Assembly: GCA_947457015.1 (NCBI GenBank)
Contig: CANGTV010000004.1
Span: 1 to 60,926, forward strand
Length of the DNA: 60,926 nucleotides
Direction of reading: 5' to 3'
From: Alphaproteobacteria bacterium
GTDB lineage: Bacteria; Pseudomonadota; Alphaproteobacteria; UBA9655
Positions 52,119-60,926 of this stretch are shown here, one piece after another. The translations under genes were made by a program, and so were the position numbers. The notes beneath the pieces were generated by a model that saw only the letters and a program-made list of their open reading frames with translations, made no database searches and was not told where the DNA came from. The stretch's first letter is position 1. Every line of letters begins with the position of its first letter.

Positions 52119-53339
52119 TCACTCCTGCCCTTTGGAGACAAGCGCTTTTGGCAGCGTAAAGGAAAACTGAGAGCCCGCATTAAGAGAGGATTTCACAAAA
52201 ATATCCCCGCCATGCGCCTCAATGATTTTCTTACAAAAGGAAAGACCAAAACCCGTTCCTTCATATTGGGAATTTGTGTGCAATCGCTTAAAGAGGTGAA
52301 AGATGATTTTTTGATGTTTTAAATCAATGCCAATTCCATTGTCTTCAACGGAAAAAAGCCAAGCGTTTTTTTTCTCTTTCACCTTAATATGAGCGACAGG
52401 CTTGTTGTTTTCATTAAACTTCAAGGAATTACTTATTAAGTTTTGAAACACCCTGGCCAACAACACCCTATCTCCATAAACCATGGGAAGAGGATCAGAA
52501 TGAACAACAGCTTTCCTATCTTTAATTGTCTTTTTTAATATCATTTTAACAGAATTTACAATCTCTTGCGTAGAACAAAGACTGATCTTCAGCGTCGGAG
52601 AACCAAATTGGGAATAGGCCAAAACACCATTCACCAAGTCGCTCATTTGCTTCACATTTTTTGTGATGCTTTTGAAATAACTTTTTGCTGTTGGAGAGAG
52701 TCCTTCTTTAAAATCCTTTTCAATGAGTTGACAATAATTGCCTATTGTTCTTAAAGGCTGATTTAAATCATGGGCGCAAATATGAGCAAATATTTCTAAC
52801 TCTTCATTGGATCTATTGAGAGTTTTTATCATTTCCTCCATTTTCTTTTCCATCATTTTGCGTTTTGTGATTTCTTCCACAAACAAAATAATGCCGCCAA
52901 TATCTCCTTCCGCTTTATACCAGGGTAAAAGCTCCCATCTCCACCACTCTATGCTCCCATCAGTCCGCTTAAAGCTATCTTCCTCACAGGAGAGAGACTC
53001 TCCCGCTAATCCTTTTTGATGCGCTATTCGCCATTTTTTCGGCATATCAGGAACCAAATCGTAAAGTTTTTTGCCAATCGCATCTTGAGTGGGCGTATTT
53101 GTCCCTCCCACAAACTGTTCACTCATAATGATGTAACGCATCTCTGTATCAAAGATCGCAATCGCTGCAGGGATTTTTTTTATAAAATTTTTAAAAAGGA
53201 TTTCTTCATCTTTTTTAAGGATAAAGTCTTTCGTATGGGCAGCTCTTAAATGGAAATTTTGAGATGTTAAAAGAATTTTAGAAAAAAAGTGTTGTGCTTC
53301 GTTTTGGATGTCAGTCTTTAGAGACTTGGATTTTTGCAT
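52119..53339 (-). CDS. PAS-domain sensor histidine kinase
   Basis: 406 residues from the ATG at 53339 (AAAGGAG upstream). No transmembrane helix, so cytoplasmic. A PAS domain (about 50-165, with IAIFDTEMRYIIMS and a PAC-like IILFVEEITKRK) is followed by a HisKA dimerisation helix with the phospho-histidine in CAHDLNQPLRTI, then a HATPase domain: N box NLISNSLKFNENN, G1 VEDNGIGID, F box IFHLFKRLH and G2 GTGFGLSFCKKI. No response regulator is adjacent; the receiver-XRE protein at 40445-41260 is the only receiver in the window. Confidence 0.92.
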   Translation of the reverse strand: MQKSKSLKTDIQNEAQHFFSKILLTSQNFHLRAAHTKDFILKKDEEILFKNFIKKIPAAIAIFDTEMRYIIMSEQFVGGTNTPTQDAIGKKLYDLVPDMPKKWRIAHQKGLAGESLSCEEDSFKRTDGSIEWWRWELLPWYKAEGDIGGIILFVEEITKRKMMEKKMEEMIKTLNRSNEELEIFAHICAHDLNQPLRTIGNYCQLIEKDFKEGLSPTAKSYFKSITKNVKQMSDLVNGVLAYSQFGSPTLKISLCSTQEIVNSVKMILKKTIKDRKAVVHSDPLPMVYGDRVLLARVFQNLISNSLKFNENNKPVAHIKVKEKKNAWLFSVEDNGIGIDLKHQKIIFHLFKRLHTNSQYEGTGFGLSFCKKIIEAHGGDIFVKSSLNAGSQFSFTLPKALVSKGQE

Positions 53340-53380
53340 CAATGTGCTCCTTTCTCTCAGATGAGACGTAAGTCGCTCTC

Positions 53381-54388
53381 TTACTCTCTATCCTTTCTTA
53401 ATAATTCCGCCGCGTCAAGCGCCGCGTAACTCAAAATAGCAGAGGCCCCTGCCCTCTTGAAGCCGATAAGGCTTTCCATTAAGGCTTTTTCATAATCAAT
53501 CCAGCCCCTTTCGGAAGCTGCCTTAAGCACACTATATTCGCCACTCACCTGATACGCAAAAATCGGAAGGGGAAACGCTTCTTTCAAACGATAAATAATG
53601 TCTAAATAGGGAAGACCTGGCTTCACCATCAGCATATCCGCCCCTTCTAAAAGGTCCTGTGCCCCTTCGCGTAAAGCTTCATGAGCATTCGCAGGGTCCA
53701 TCTGATAGGTTTTTTTATCTGCCTTTCCTAAGCACGACTGAGATCCTAAGGCATCCCGAAAAGGCCCATAGAAAGCAGACGCATATTTCGCAGAATAAGC
53801 CAAAATACGAACGTTTTGATATCCTTCTTGATCGAGTGCCTTTCGAATCACGCCAACCCGCCCATCCATCATGTCCGAAGGGGCTACAACGTCTACACCC
53901 GCATGCGCAAGAACAAGTGTCATTTCTTTTAAAACGTCAAGAGTCTCGTCGTTAGCCACCTCTCCCCTTCTTAACACGCCATCGTGTCCATGGGATGTAT
54001 AGGGATCAAGGGCAACATCAACAATCACCCCCAAATCAGGAATGGCTTGTTTCAATAGCTGAGTGGCACGACACATAAGGTTATTAGGGTTAAGTGCTTC
54101 TTTGCCGTCTTCACATTTGAGGCTAGGATCTGTATGAGGGAAAAGAGCAACAGCTCGAATTCCTAAATTATAGGCTTTTTGGCAAAAGGGGATCACTTCC
54201 TTTAAGGAGTGTCGAAAAATACCCGGCATGGCCACAATGTCCCGGGGAGCGCTTTCTTCTCGAACAAAGAGTGGCAAAATCAAATCTTTGACAGAAAGCT
54301 GTGTTTCTGCCACCAGGTCCCGACACCACGCCTCTTGCCGTGTCCGCCGCAATCGGCTTTGGGGAAACTCGGCTGTCACAAGCTTCAT
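53381..54388 (-). CDS. hemB: Delta-aminolevulinic acid dehydratase (porphobilinogen synthase)
   Basis: Condenses two ALA molecules to porphobilinogen in heme synthesis. 335 residues from the ATG at 54388 (GGAG six bases upstream). The open frame reaches 54496, but those codons are repeat DNA (MLDPRVPRFREDG). The catalytic Schiff-base lysines lie in AYSAKYASAFYGPF and MVKPGLPYLDI; the metal-site region VDVALDPYTSHGHDG lacks the zinc-type cysteine triad and is of the Mg-dependent kind. The start codon is 15 bases from a large repeat element. Confidence 0.95.
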   Translation of the reverse strand: MKLVTAEFPQSRLRRTRQEAWCRDLVAETQLSVKDLILPLFVREESAPRDIVAMPGIFRHSLKEVIPFCQKAYNLGIRAVALFPHTDPSLKCEDGKEALNPNNLMCRATQLLKQAIPDLGVIVDVALDPYTSHGHDGVLRRGEVANDETLDVLKEMTLVLAHAGVDVVAPSDMMDGRVGVIRKALDQEGYQNVRILAYSAKYASAFYGPFRDALGSQSCLGKADKKTYQMDPANAHEALREGAQDLLEGADMLMVKPGLPYLDIIYRLKEAFPLPIFAYQVSGEYSVLKAASERGWIDYEKALMESLIGFKRAGASAILSYAALDAAELLRKDRE

Positions 54389-54402
54389 ATTTGACTCCAT
54401 TC

Positions 54403-54646
54403 TATACCCAATCAACTTCAAAATATGGACTTTTGTTGCAATTTTTCCATTGTCATCCCCGTCCTCGCGAAAGCGGGGAACACGGGGATCCAGCAAGCAT
54501 CTGAAATAAAAAACTTTTTTAAAATTAAATTTTTATTGCATTTTTTCTCTTAGTCATTTCAAACACCCTCAAACTCTAATACTTCTCTGGATCCCCGCTT
54601 TCGCGGGGACGGGGATGACAATGGAAAATACACACTTTCATTCAGG
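54403..54646. repeat. About 245-bp composite repeat, copy X
   Basis: The arms TTTTCCATTGTCATCCCCG (to 54461) and CGGGGATGACAATGGAAAA (from 54611) mirror each other. Inner stems are GTCCTCGCGAAAGCGGGG and CCCCGCTTTCGCGGGGAC. The spacer is AT-rich. The flanks match copy Y (18871-19120) in inverted orientation, including TATACCCAATCAACTT and TGGACTTTTGTTGCAAT. Confidence 0.85.
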
Positions 54647-54717
54647 AGCGGTATATATTTATTATGGCAAAAAGAAATGGGAGAGGCAAATAATTTGAAC
54701 AAATGGCCAATCGAGCT

Positions 54718-55581
54718 CTAATAAATTCCTGCACGCAAAAGGATCGTATAAACATTATTCGTCTGCCCGCTATGCCCTCCTATGCGTTGCCACCCAGCCG
54801 TAAGCGCAACATCATTCGTAAAATAAAACCGTAATCCTGTCCCCACTGTATAGCCTTCTCGACCTCGGCCAAAGACTTGCTGATTTGAAATTTTTATAGG
54901 AGTCAACTGAAAGTTATAATCTGCCCCGCCTTGCACGTAGGGAGCTATAGATGTGAAGAGGTCACAGGCAACTTTAAAAAAGTAAGAAATATCTAGGAAC
55001 GTAAATCCATAGTTCCTCATACTCATGGTGCCATTTACACGATTATTGTTAGACTCTCGATAGGATTCACTTGAAAAATATTCAAACCCATACCCTACCT
55101 GAAAAGATCCTTGCCAATTATCGGCCGGAACAAATGCATAATTTACAGAAGGATAAACAGACCAACGAGAGGCTTTGGCTTTTGAAAAAATAGGGGTGAG
55201 ATTTGGAAGATTAAACCTTTTAATATGCGTCGTAATATTGCTGTACCCCGTCACAACATTTAAAAAGAAATTGGGAGTAAAGTTATACATAAGATAAGGA
55301 TAATAAGTATCCTCATCAGGCTGCACAGTCGTTATTCCAAGAGGAGAGAGAGCGTTGGTATGACGCCGAGTATAATAAAACCCTAATTTTAAGTCAGAGA
55401 GAACTTTATAATCTACCCCTAAAGTGCCTCCATAGGCTTGTCCTTTGAGTCGAGAAAGAAAAAAACTATCTCTAGTCGAATATGTATTTGCACTTCCCCA
55501 AACATAGAGTTTGTTTGCGGGGGGAGCTTCTTTTTTCTTTTCTTCTGTTTTTTCTTCTTTTGAGTACTCTGAAGCAGCCAA
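54718..55581 (-). CDS. Outer-membrane beta-barrel protein, signal peptide probably out of frame
   Basis: 287 residues from TTG at 55581. After a charged linker (EEKTEEKKKEAPP) come alternating amphipathic strands ending in ...VYTILLRAGIY; a terminal aromatic is the BAM recognition signal. GTLGVDYKVLSDLKLGFYYT and GGADYNF resemble autotransporter-type barrels. Upstream in the same frame the DNA reads TLFFCLTVGASPAWGQFQSN, an excellent signal peptide, but no start codon precedes it before an in-frame TAG. A one-base change in the A7 tract at 55638-55644 (T7 on the coding strand) would join it to a start. See findings. Confidence 0.78.
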   Translation of the reverse strand: MAASEYSKEEKTEEKKKEAPPANKLYVWGSANTYSTRDSFFLSRLKGQAYGGTLGVDYKVLSDLKLGFYYTRRHTNALSPLGITTVQPDEDTYYPYLMYNFTPNFFLNVVTGYSNITTHIKRFNLPNLTPIFSKAKASRWSVYPSVNYAFVPADNWQGSFQVGYGFEYFSSESYRESNNNRVNGTMSMRNYGFTFLDISYFFKVACDLFTSIAPYVQGGADYNFQLTPIKISNQQVFGRGREGYTVGTGLRFYFTNDVALTAGWQRIGGHSGQTNNVYTILLRAGIY

Positions 55582-55637
55582 GGGAACAATGTTCGATTGA
55601 AATTGCCCCCACGCAGGAGAAGCGCCAACCGTTAAAC

Positions 55638-55644
55638 AAAAAAA
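55638..55644 (-). other. Homopolymer tract at the presumed frameshift
   Basis: Seven A on the plus strand (seven T on the coding strand). With eight T the frame opens at a TTG encoding (M)FRHYFFCLTVGASPAWG. With six T it opens at the TTG at 55684 encoding (M)WDKKITTYCLDIIFCLTVG. Confidence 0.6.
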
Positions 55645-55907
55645 TAATGTCTAAACAATAGGTTGTGATTTTTTTATCCCACAAAAACGAGGATTCTTTC
55701 CTCAAGAAAGGCGTCTTTTTTTGTGAGTGTTTCAAAGCATCCCTGTTATGGTTTTTAATTATTTTTAGACATTGGCTGTCTTTTTTTTGAATTTTAAAAG
55801 CTTTTAACATGGGAGTCCGTAAAGTTCAACAAAGTGAATTAAAAACTCATCTGACATTTGTAACCTCTTATGTCACTCTTGGATCGATTTCCTGTCTGTT
55901 GAGAGAT

Positions 55908-56005
55908 GATCCCCGATGAAGGAATGCTAATGTTTTCTTTGAAAACAAAGCATTCCTAGCTCGGGGATGACAAACGCTGGTTAGCCGAGATAAAAGTGTC
56001 CAAGG
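55908..56005. repeat. Single palindromic repeat with conserved flank upstream of recO
   Basis: The hairpin runs GATCCCCGATGAAGGAATGC to GCATTCCTAGCTCGGGGATG (to 55971) with inner stem GTTTTC/GAAAAC. The flank ACAAACGCTGGTTAGCCGAG, ATAAAAGTGTCC matches the flank at 22975-23012. Confidence 0.8.
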
Positions 56006-56020
56006 ACAAGAGGCATAAAA

Positions 56021-56752
56021 ATGGAATGGCAAGACGAAGGCGTGATCCTTCACACACAAACCTTAGGTGAACGCAAGCAAATTGTGAGTCTTTTTACCCA
56101 GTCCCATGGGCGGTGCGTGGGCGTTTTCGGGGGGAATTCCAAAACAAAAGCCTGGCTCCAATGCGGTGGAAAAATGAAAGCACGCTGGGGAGCGCGTCTT
56201 GAAAACCACATCGGCTATTGGACCTTTGAACCCCTCTCTACAAAAACGGCGTTCTTATTAGATGAGCCAGGACCTCTGGCGGCTCTTGTAAGCGCCACAG
56301 CCCTCTGTCAAGTGGCTCTTCCTGAGCGCAATGCCTATCCTCACCTCTTTGAAAAATTTGAAACTTTTCTAGAAGACCTTCGCTCTCCTCACTGGGCCAC
56401 CTCTTATGTCTTTTTTGAGCTCGCCCTTTTAGAAGAGCTTGGCTACGGCCTGAGCCTTGAAGCGTGCGCCATGACAGGAGTAACGGCAAATCTTGTCGCT
56501 GTGTCTCCCCGCACAGGAAACGCTGTTTGTGAGGCGATTGCCCGCCCTTACCAAGGTCGTCTCCTGCCGCTGCCTTCTTTTATTCCTGAAAAAAACATAA
56601 AAAATAAGCCTCATCATCAAGAAATCCTCGACGCCTTGCAGCTTACAGGCTATTTTCTCGAAAGAAATCTTTTGGGTCGTCCCCTGCCCCCCGCCAGAAC
56701 ACGGTTGGTACAGCAGTTTGTTAAAATGAGGAATGTTCATGACCGTCCGTGA
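56021..56752 (+). CDS. recO: DNA repair protein RecO
   Basis: Recombination mediator that loads RecA with RecR on SSB-coated gaps. 243 residues. The N-terminal OB fold begins [22 protein letters not shown] (quoted in parts), with [16 protein letters not shown]. The helical C-terminal half ([19 protein letters not shown]) is typical. The four zinc-finger cysteines of some RecO proteins are incomplete here, as in many alphaproteobacteria. The 3' end overlaps parC by 14 bases. Confidence 0.92.
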   Translation: MEWQDEGVILHTQTLGERKQIVSLFTQSHGRCVGVFGGNSKTKAWLQCGGKMKARWGARLENHIGYWTFEPLSTKTAFLLDEPGPLAALVSATALCQVALPERNAYPHLFEKFETFLEDLRSPHWATSYVFFELALLEELGYGLSLEACAMTGVTANLVAVSPRTGNAVCEAIARPYQGRLLPLPSFIPEKNIKNKPHHQEILDALQLTGYFLERNLLGRPLPPARTRLVQQFVKMRNVHDRP

Positions 56753-58931
56753 TGTGGAACTCGTTGAGGCTTTAGGAGAGCGTTATCTCTCTTACGCCTT
56801 ATCCACCATTGTGCAGCGCTCCCTCCCCGATGTGCGCGATGGGCTCAAGCCGGTCCATCGCAGGCTCCTCTATGCTATGCGTGAACTAAAACTAGACCCC
56901 AAATCAGGGTATAAAAAGTGCGCCCGTGTTGTGGGAGACGTCATGGGTAAATTTCACCCCCATGGGGAAGGCTCCATTTACGACGCCATGGTGCGCCTTG
57001 CGCAAGATTTTGCGGTGCGCGTGCCTCTTGTCGATGGGCAAGGGAACTTTGGAAACATCGATGGGGATTCTGCAGCTGCCATGCGCTATACGGAAGCGCG
57101 TCTCACCGCTGCTGCAGATGCTCTCATGGAAGCCCTCGATCAAAATGCAGTCGATTTCAAAAGCACCTACGATGGTGAGAATGAAGAACCAGTCGTTATG
57201 CCTGCGGCTTTCCCTAATCTCTTAATCAATGGGGCAACGGGCATTGCCGTTGGCATGGCCACCAGCATCCCTCCGCATAACTTCAATGAAGTCTGTGAGG
57301 GTGTCATTGCCCTTATTCGAAACCCTAACATTTCTATAGAAGAGCTTGTGCAGCACATCCCCGGCCCTGATTTCCCCACAGGGGGTCTTTTGGTAGAAAG
57401 CCCTGAGAACATGCTCAAAGCTTATCAAACCGGGCGCGGCAGCTTTCGCCTGCGTGCCAAATGGGAGGTGGAAAAGCTTGATTTTGGCCAATATCAGCTT
57501 GTGGTTACGGAAATTCCTTACCTTGTTCAAAAGTCAAAGCTTGTCGAAAAAATAGCTGATCTTTTAGCAGATAAAAAGCTCCCCCTTTTGGGAGACATGA
57601 AAGAAGAATCAACGGACAAGGTCCGTCTTGTTTTTGAACCTAAATCTCGGGTTGTAGATCCCGCCGTCTTGATGGAGTCCCTTTTTCGCCATACGGATCT
57701 CGACATGCGCATTCCTTTAAATATGAATGTGGTAAGTGGCAAAGGAATCCCTGGCGTTTACAACCTGAAGCAGGTTTTGGAGGCTTTTTATCAGCACCGC
57801 CTAGACGTGCTTGATCGCACCACCCAGTTTCGCCTCGACAAAATTGAGCATCGCCTTGCTGTTCTTGAAGGATATCTGATTGCCTATTTGAATCTTGATG
57901 AAGTCATTCGCCTTATTCGAGAAGAAGATAACCCGAGTCCCCTTATGCAAGAAAAGTGGGGCCTCACCGAAGTCCAAGCCGAGGCCATCTTAAACATGCG
58001 TTTGCGCAGCTTACGCAAACTGGAAGAAATTGAAATCCGGAAGGAGCATAAAAGCCTTACCGAAGAACAAACGACTCTTTTGAAGTTACTTGAAACACCT
58101 GCTTTACAACAGAAAACACTTATCCAAAGCCTTGAAAAGCTGAAAGCCCAATTCCAAGCGGATAATCGCCGCAGAACGCTCCTCTCTTCTCCACCTGAAG
58201 ATATTATTGTCCCCATCGAAGCCATTGTAGAACGCGAACCTGTAACCGTGGTTTGTTCTCAAAAAGGATGGGTGCGGGCCTTAAAAGGCCATACCCTGAC
58301 ACCGGACGATATTAAATATAAGGATGGGGATGAAGAGAAATTTATCCTGAAAGCCGAAACAACGGATAAGCTTCTTATTTTTACAACCCTGGGGCGCTTT
58401 TATACCCTTTCCGTGGATAAGCTTCCCCGCGGTCGCGGCCACGGGGATCCTCTGCGATTAATGGTTGATTTGGCCTCCGAAGAGGAGGTGTTGGAGATCT
58501 TGGTGCACGCGCCTGGGAGTGAAGGGAAAATCTTAGTGGCCTCACGGGATGGCCGCGGCTTTATTACCTCACGGGCGAGTCTCGTGGCCCAAACCCGGGG
58601 TGGCAAGCAAATCTTGAATGTAGACGGCCCCACAGCCATCCTTTGCCGAGACGTCACAGGCGATCACTTGGCGATCATTGGCCAAAATCGAAAACTGCTC
58701 ATTTTTAAAACAGAAGAAATCCCCGAAATGGCCCGTGGGAAAGGGGTGATTCTTCAACGCTATAAGGATGGCGGGCTCTCCGACGCCAAGTTCTTTACCC
58801 TTGCTGAAGGATTGTCCTGGAAAATTGGAGACAAAACACGCCTTGAATCAAAGCTTCTCCCTTGGCTTGGAAAGCGCGCTCAGGGAGGGAAACTCCCTCC
58901 CCCTGGATTTCCTCGAACAAATCAGTTTTAA
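56739..58931 (+). CDS. parC: DNA topoisomerase IV subunit A
   Basis: Breakage-reunion subunit that decatenates daughter chromosomes. 730 residues from the ATG at 56739, which has GAGG at the better spacing (an ATG six bases earlier also exists). [20 protein letters not shown], the catalytic tyrosine in [11 protein letters not shown] and the GHGEG-equivalent [13 protein letters not shown] are present. The C-terminal pinwheel is short ([20 protein letters not shown]), which separates ParC from GyrA. It overlaps recO. Confidence 0.95.
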   Translation: MTVRDVELVEALGERYLSYALSTIVQRSLPDVRDGLKPVHRRLLYAMRELKLDPKSGYKKCARVVGDVMGKFHPHGEGSIYDAMVRLAQDFAVRVPLVDGQGNFGNIDGDSAAAMRYTEARLTAAADALMEALDQNAVDFKSTYDGENEEPVVMPAAFPNLLINGATGIAVGMATSIPPHNFNEVCEGVIALIRNPNISIEELVQHIPGPDFPTGGLLVESPENMLKAYQTGRGSFRLRAKWEVEKLDFGQYQLVVTEIPYLVQKSKLVEKIADLLADKKLPLLGDMKEESTDKVRLVFEPKSRVVDPAVLMESLFRHTDLDMRIPLNMNVVSGKGIPGVYNLKQVLEAFYQHRLDVLDRTTQFRLDKIEHRLAVLEGYLIAYLNLDEVIRLIREEDNPSPLMQEKWGLTEVQAEAILNMRLRSLRKLEEIEIRKEHKSLTEEQTTLLKLLETPALQQKTLIQSLEKLKAQFQADNRRRTLLSSPPEDIIVPIEAIVEREPVTVVCSQKGWVRALKGHTLTPDDIKYKDGDEEKFILKAETTDKLLIFTTLGRFYTLSVDKLPRGRGHGDPLRLMVDLASEEEVLEILVHAPGSEGKILVASRDGRGFITSRASLVAQTRGGKQILNVDGPTAILCRDVTGDHLAIIGQNRKLLIFKTEEIPEMARGKGVILQRYKDGGLSDAKFFTLAEGLSWKIGDKTRLESKLLPWLGKRAQGGKLPPPGFPRTNQF

Positions 58932-59001
58932 AAGGGTTTGGCACTAGGTGTTTAATCTCAAAGTGTGATGGGATGAGGTTGGTTTTTCAGGCAAAAGAAC
59001 T

Positions 59002-59172
59002 ACCTCTCCCCTTGTGGGAGAGGTCGTCCCGAAGGGGCGGGTGAGGGGATCTAGTGTTCAGTAATTAGTTATCGGTAATCAGATCGAAATTTTTAAATCT
59101 TCTGATTACTGATTACTGAAAAATACCCCTCACCCGCTGCTGCGCAGCGACCTCTCCCACAAGGGGAGAGGT
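59002..59172. mobile_element. 171-bp MITE-like element with perfect terminal inverted repeats
   Basis: The ends are perfect 25-base inverted repeats beginning ACCTCTCCCCTTGTGGGAG, with a second matching block (GCGGGTGAGGGG) further in. The core holds another inverted repeat (AATCAGA/TCTGATT, around AAATTTTTAAA). The 9 bases AAAAGAACT occur directly on both sides (58993-59001 and 59173-59181), as expected for a target-site duplication. No coding capacity. Confidence 0.85.
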
Positions 59173-59302
59173 AAAAGAACTCAATTGCCTTAGAAATTTT
59201 CATGAGATACCCCTAACAATCAACGCAATTAATTGATTTTTTATACTTATTAATGTATTATGTATTTCTTTATTTTCAAGCCTTTCATGGGAGAACCCGG
59301 GC

Positions 59303-60733
59303 ATGTCAAAGAATTTAGGACAACGCTTGAAAACGTTGCGTCATCAAGCCGATTGGATTGGAGTCAGGGAGGTCAAAGAAACTCTTAAATATTACTCGGC
59401 TCGCAACGGAAAAGTAGAAAAAAACACCACAACCATTGACCATGGCCTTATGGTGGAGGTTCTTGTCGACGGCCACTTTGCCTATTGTGGAACGAGTGAT
59501 ACAAGCGACCAGGCCTTACAAGCCGCCTGTGATCAGGCAGTTTACTTAGCAAGTCATATGTCCCCCTGGAAAGTTTTTCCTTTTACGCCTGAACAGCGCC
59601 CCCTGGCTGTTGGAAAATATCAGGCGCCCACAACAACTCCGCTGAGTCAGTCAATAACGAGTGACGTTATAGGGCTGCTGATTGAGGCGACACAAAAAAT
59701 GAAAATCTCAGATAAGATTGTGAACTGTATGGCTCAAGCCTTTTTGAGTGAGAAAGAATCTACCTTCGTAAGCAGCACAGGGTCACACACACATCAGATC
59801 ATCGATTCAGTCGCTTCTAATTTGACCGCAACAGCTCAAGAGGGCTCAGAAATTCAAACACGCAGCACTGGCATGCCCTGCTATCAAGGAGGCCTCGAAC
59901 TTTTAAATAAGGCGCTCCTGGAGCAAGAAGCTGAAAGGATTGCACAAGATGCCTTAGACTTATTGAGCGCCGACCAGTGCCCAACGGGTGTCTATGATGT
60001 GGTGTTGGCACCGGATCAACTTTATCTTCAAGTCCATGAATCAATAGGCCACCCCTTAGAACTCGATCGCATCTTAGGTGACGAGCGTAACTATGCGGGC
60101 TGGAGCTTTGTTCAACCCTCTGACTTTGGCAATCTGCAATATGGGTCCCTTTTACTCAATGTAGTCTTTGATCCTACGCTTGTTGGTGAATATGCCTCCT
60201 ATGCCTTTGACGATACGGGACATCCTGCAACATCCCAGTATCTTATTAAGGATGGAGTGCTCTTACGGGGACTTGGGGGAATTGATAGCCAAAAACGGTC
60301 TAACCTCCCTGGAGTTGCTTGCACACGGGCAAGCTCTTGGAACCGACCCCCTATTGACCGTATAGCGAACGTTAACATTGAACCCGGAGATACCTCTTTT
60401 AATGAGATGATCTCTGGGATAGAGCGCGGTATTTATATGACAACGAACAGGTCTTGGTCGATTGATGACTATCGGAATAAATTTCAATTTGGCTGCGAGT
60501 ACGCAAGACTCATTGAAAACGGAAAGCTTACAAAAATACTTAAGAATCCCAATTATCGGGGCATCACACCTACCTTCTGGAAAAATTTGCAGAAGGTGGG
60601 AGATGCTTCAACCTTTAAAGTTTGGGGTCACCCTGCTTGTGGAAAGGGAGAGCCCAATCAACTAGTGAAGGTAGGACATGCTGTTCCCACCTGCTTGTTT
60701 CAAGATATTGACGTGTTTGGAGGCTCATCATGA
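59303..60733 (+). CDS. TldD/PmbA-family metallopeptidase (TldD-like)
   Basis: 476 residues. The zinc motif HEXXXH reads HESIGHPLELDRILGDE near residue 250, which marks it as the catalytic TldD-type subunit. The C-terminal GYVIENGKL-like segment reads CEYARLIENGKLTKILKNPNYRG (quoted in parts). TldD/TldE heterodimers degrade unfolded peptides and process peptide antibiotics or toxins. The gene overlaps the next one by ATGA; the pair is an operon. Confidence 0.9.
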   Translation: MSKNLGQRLKTLRHQADWIGVREVKETLKYYSARNGKVEKNTTTIDHGLMVEVLVDGHFAYCGTSDTSDQALQAACDQAVYLASHMSPWKVFPFTPEQRPLAVGKYQAPTTTPLSQSITSDVIGLLIEATQKMKISDKIVNCMAQAFLSEKESTFVSSTGSHTHQIIDSVASNLTATAQEGSEIQTRSTGMPCYQGGLELLNKALLEQEAERIAQDALDLLSADQCPTGVYDVVLAPDQLYLQVHESIGHPLELDRILGDERNYAGWSFVQPSDFGNLQYGSLLLNVVFDPTLVGEYASYAFDDTGHPATSQYLIKDGVLLRGLGGIDSQKRSNLPGVACTRASSWNRPPIDRIANVNIEPGDTSFNEMISGIERGIYMTTNRSWSIDDYRNKFQFGCEYARLIENGKLTKILKNPNYRGITPTFWKNLQKVGDASTFKVWGHPACGKGEPNQLVKVGHAVPTCLFQDIDVFGGSS

Positions 60734-60926
60734 GTCAGGATATAAGACATCATCAAAAAGAAGAGTTAAAAGCTCTTGGCAACGCTCTTTTCAAAGAGCT
60801 TAAAGCGCACGAGGCGATGACCTTAACCTATTCTGGAGAACAATCTTTATTCATAAGGGTTAACCAAGCCAAAGTTTGTCAGGCTTCTGATATAAATCAA
60901 GGGTTTGTGTCGATGGATTTTATCTC
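60730..60926 (+). CDS. TldE/PmbA-like partner, truncated by window end
   Basis: ATG at 60730 overlaps the TldD-like stop. The 65 visible residues (MSQDIRHHQKEELKALGNAL, ..., LTYSGEQSLFIRVNQAKVCQ) match the N-terminus of PmbA/TldE-type proteins (SFxGExSxFxRVN.akv.Q). This should be the non-catalytic partner subunit lacking HEXXXH. The rest lies outside the window. Confidence 0.8.
   Translation, partial: MSQDIRHHQKEELKALGNALFKELKAHEAMTLTYSGEQSLFIRVNQAKVCQASDINQGFVSMDFI

Noticed and set aside
54401-54496. N-terminal extension of HemB (MLDPRVPRFREDGDD...)
   Set aside because: Encoded by repeat DNA; the ATG at 54388 has a good Shine-Dalgarno and gives the normal family length.

Overview
The window looks like the chromosome of a Gram-negative alphaproteobacterium, and probably a host-associated or intracellular one of the Holosporales/Paracaedibacter type. 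That placement is inferred from gene order, a coding style with many small secreted orphan proteins, and intergenic regions packed with palindromic repeats. No rRNA or signature protein could be searched. There are five tRNAs (His, Pro, Arg, Tyr, Asp), no rRNA operon, no CRISPR array and no intact prophage.

Layout. 1-2799: 3' part of a large repetitive Pro/Lys/Thr-rich, coiled-coil protein. 2789-7260 (minus): lipid A operon lpxD-fabZ-lpxA-lpxI-lpxB. 7.7-9.5 kb: NAD kinase facing a secreted orphan. 9.65-12.7 kb: tRNA-His, then secG-pyrG-kdsA. 12.7-14.1 kb: accessory patch with two paralogous cysteine-containing secreted peptides and a GIY-YIG nuclease gene boxed in by palindromic repeats. 14.3-18.5 kb: clpB, a beta-propeller phytase and a lone DnaA-N-like domain protein. 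19.1-22.6 kb: amidase, MHS-type transporter, LysR regulator. 23.0-24.6 kb: tRNA-Pro, cutA, rplM-rpsI. 25.1-29.1 kb (minus): ribokinase and bifunctional PutA. 29.3-32.6 kb: envelope and secreted genes (D,D-carboxypeptidase, histidine phosphatase, lytic transglycosylase, a small exported protein ending in a eukaryotic-type CaaX box). 32.9-34.9 kb: tRNA-Arg, tRNA-Tyr, FKBP isomerase, PCu(A)C copper chaperone. 35.2-39.0 kb: dnaG-rpoD. 39.3-41.3 kb: Nudix hydrolase, Rap1a-like protein, an XRE-receiver fusion. 41.6-45.6 kb: potFGHI polyamine importer, then tRNA-Asp. 46.6-51.6 kb: sdhCDA, an inserted orphan gene, a leader ORF, sdhB. 51.6-54.4 kb (minus): DUF2188-like protein, PAS histidine kinase, hemB. 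54.7-55.6 kb: outer-membrane beta-barrel with a likely signal-peptide frameshift. 56.0-58.9 kb: recO-parC. 59.3-60.9 kb: a TldD/TldE pair, the second cut by the window edge.

How it fits together. The core is housekeeping: replication priming and sigma factor, topoisomerase IV, lipid A and KDO synthesis, Sec export, respiration (Sdh), heme (HemB) and proteostasis (ClpB, FKBP). Import and catabolism point to use of host polyamines, proline, ribose and possibly phytate. The accessory layer consists of small Sec-exported orphans and several repeat families.

The most interesting observations are: (1) a GIY-YIG nuclease gene sitting exactly where the short spacer lies in other copies of a paired-palindrome repeat; (2) an exported protein with a polybasic stretch and a C-terminal CVIL; (3) a miniature element with 25-bp perfect terminal inverted repeats and a 9-bp flanking direct repeat; (4) an orphan secreted gene and a leader ORF with a strong Shine-Dalgarno inside the sdh operon.
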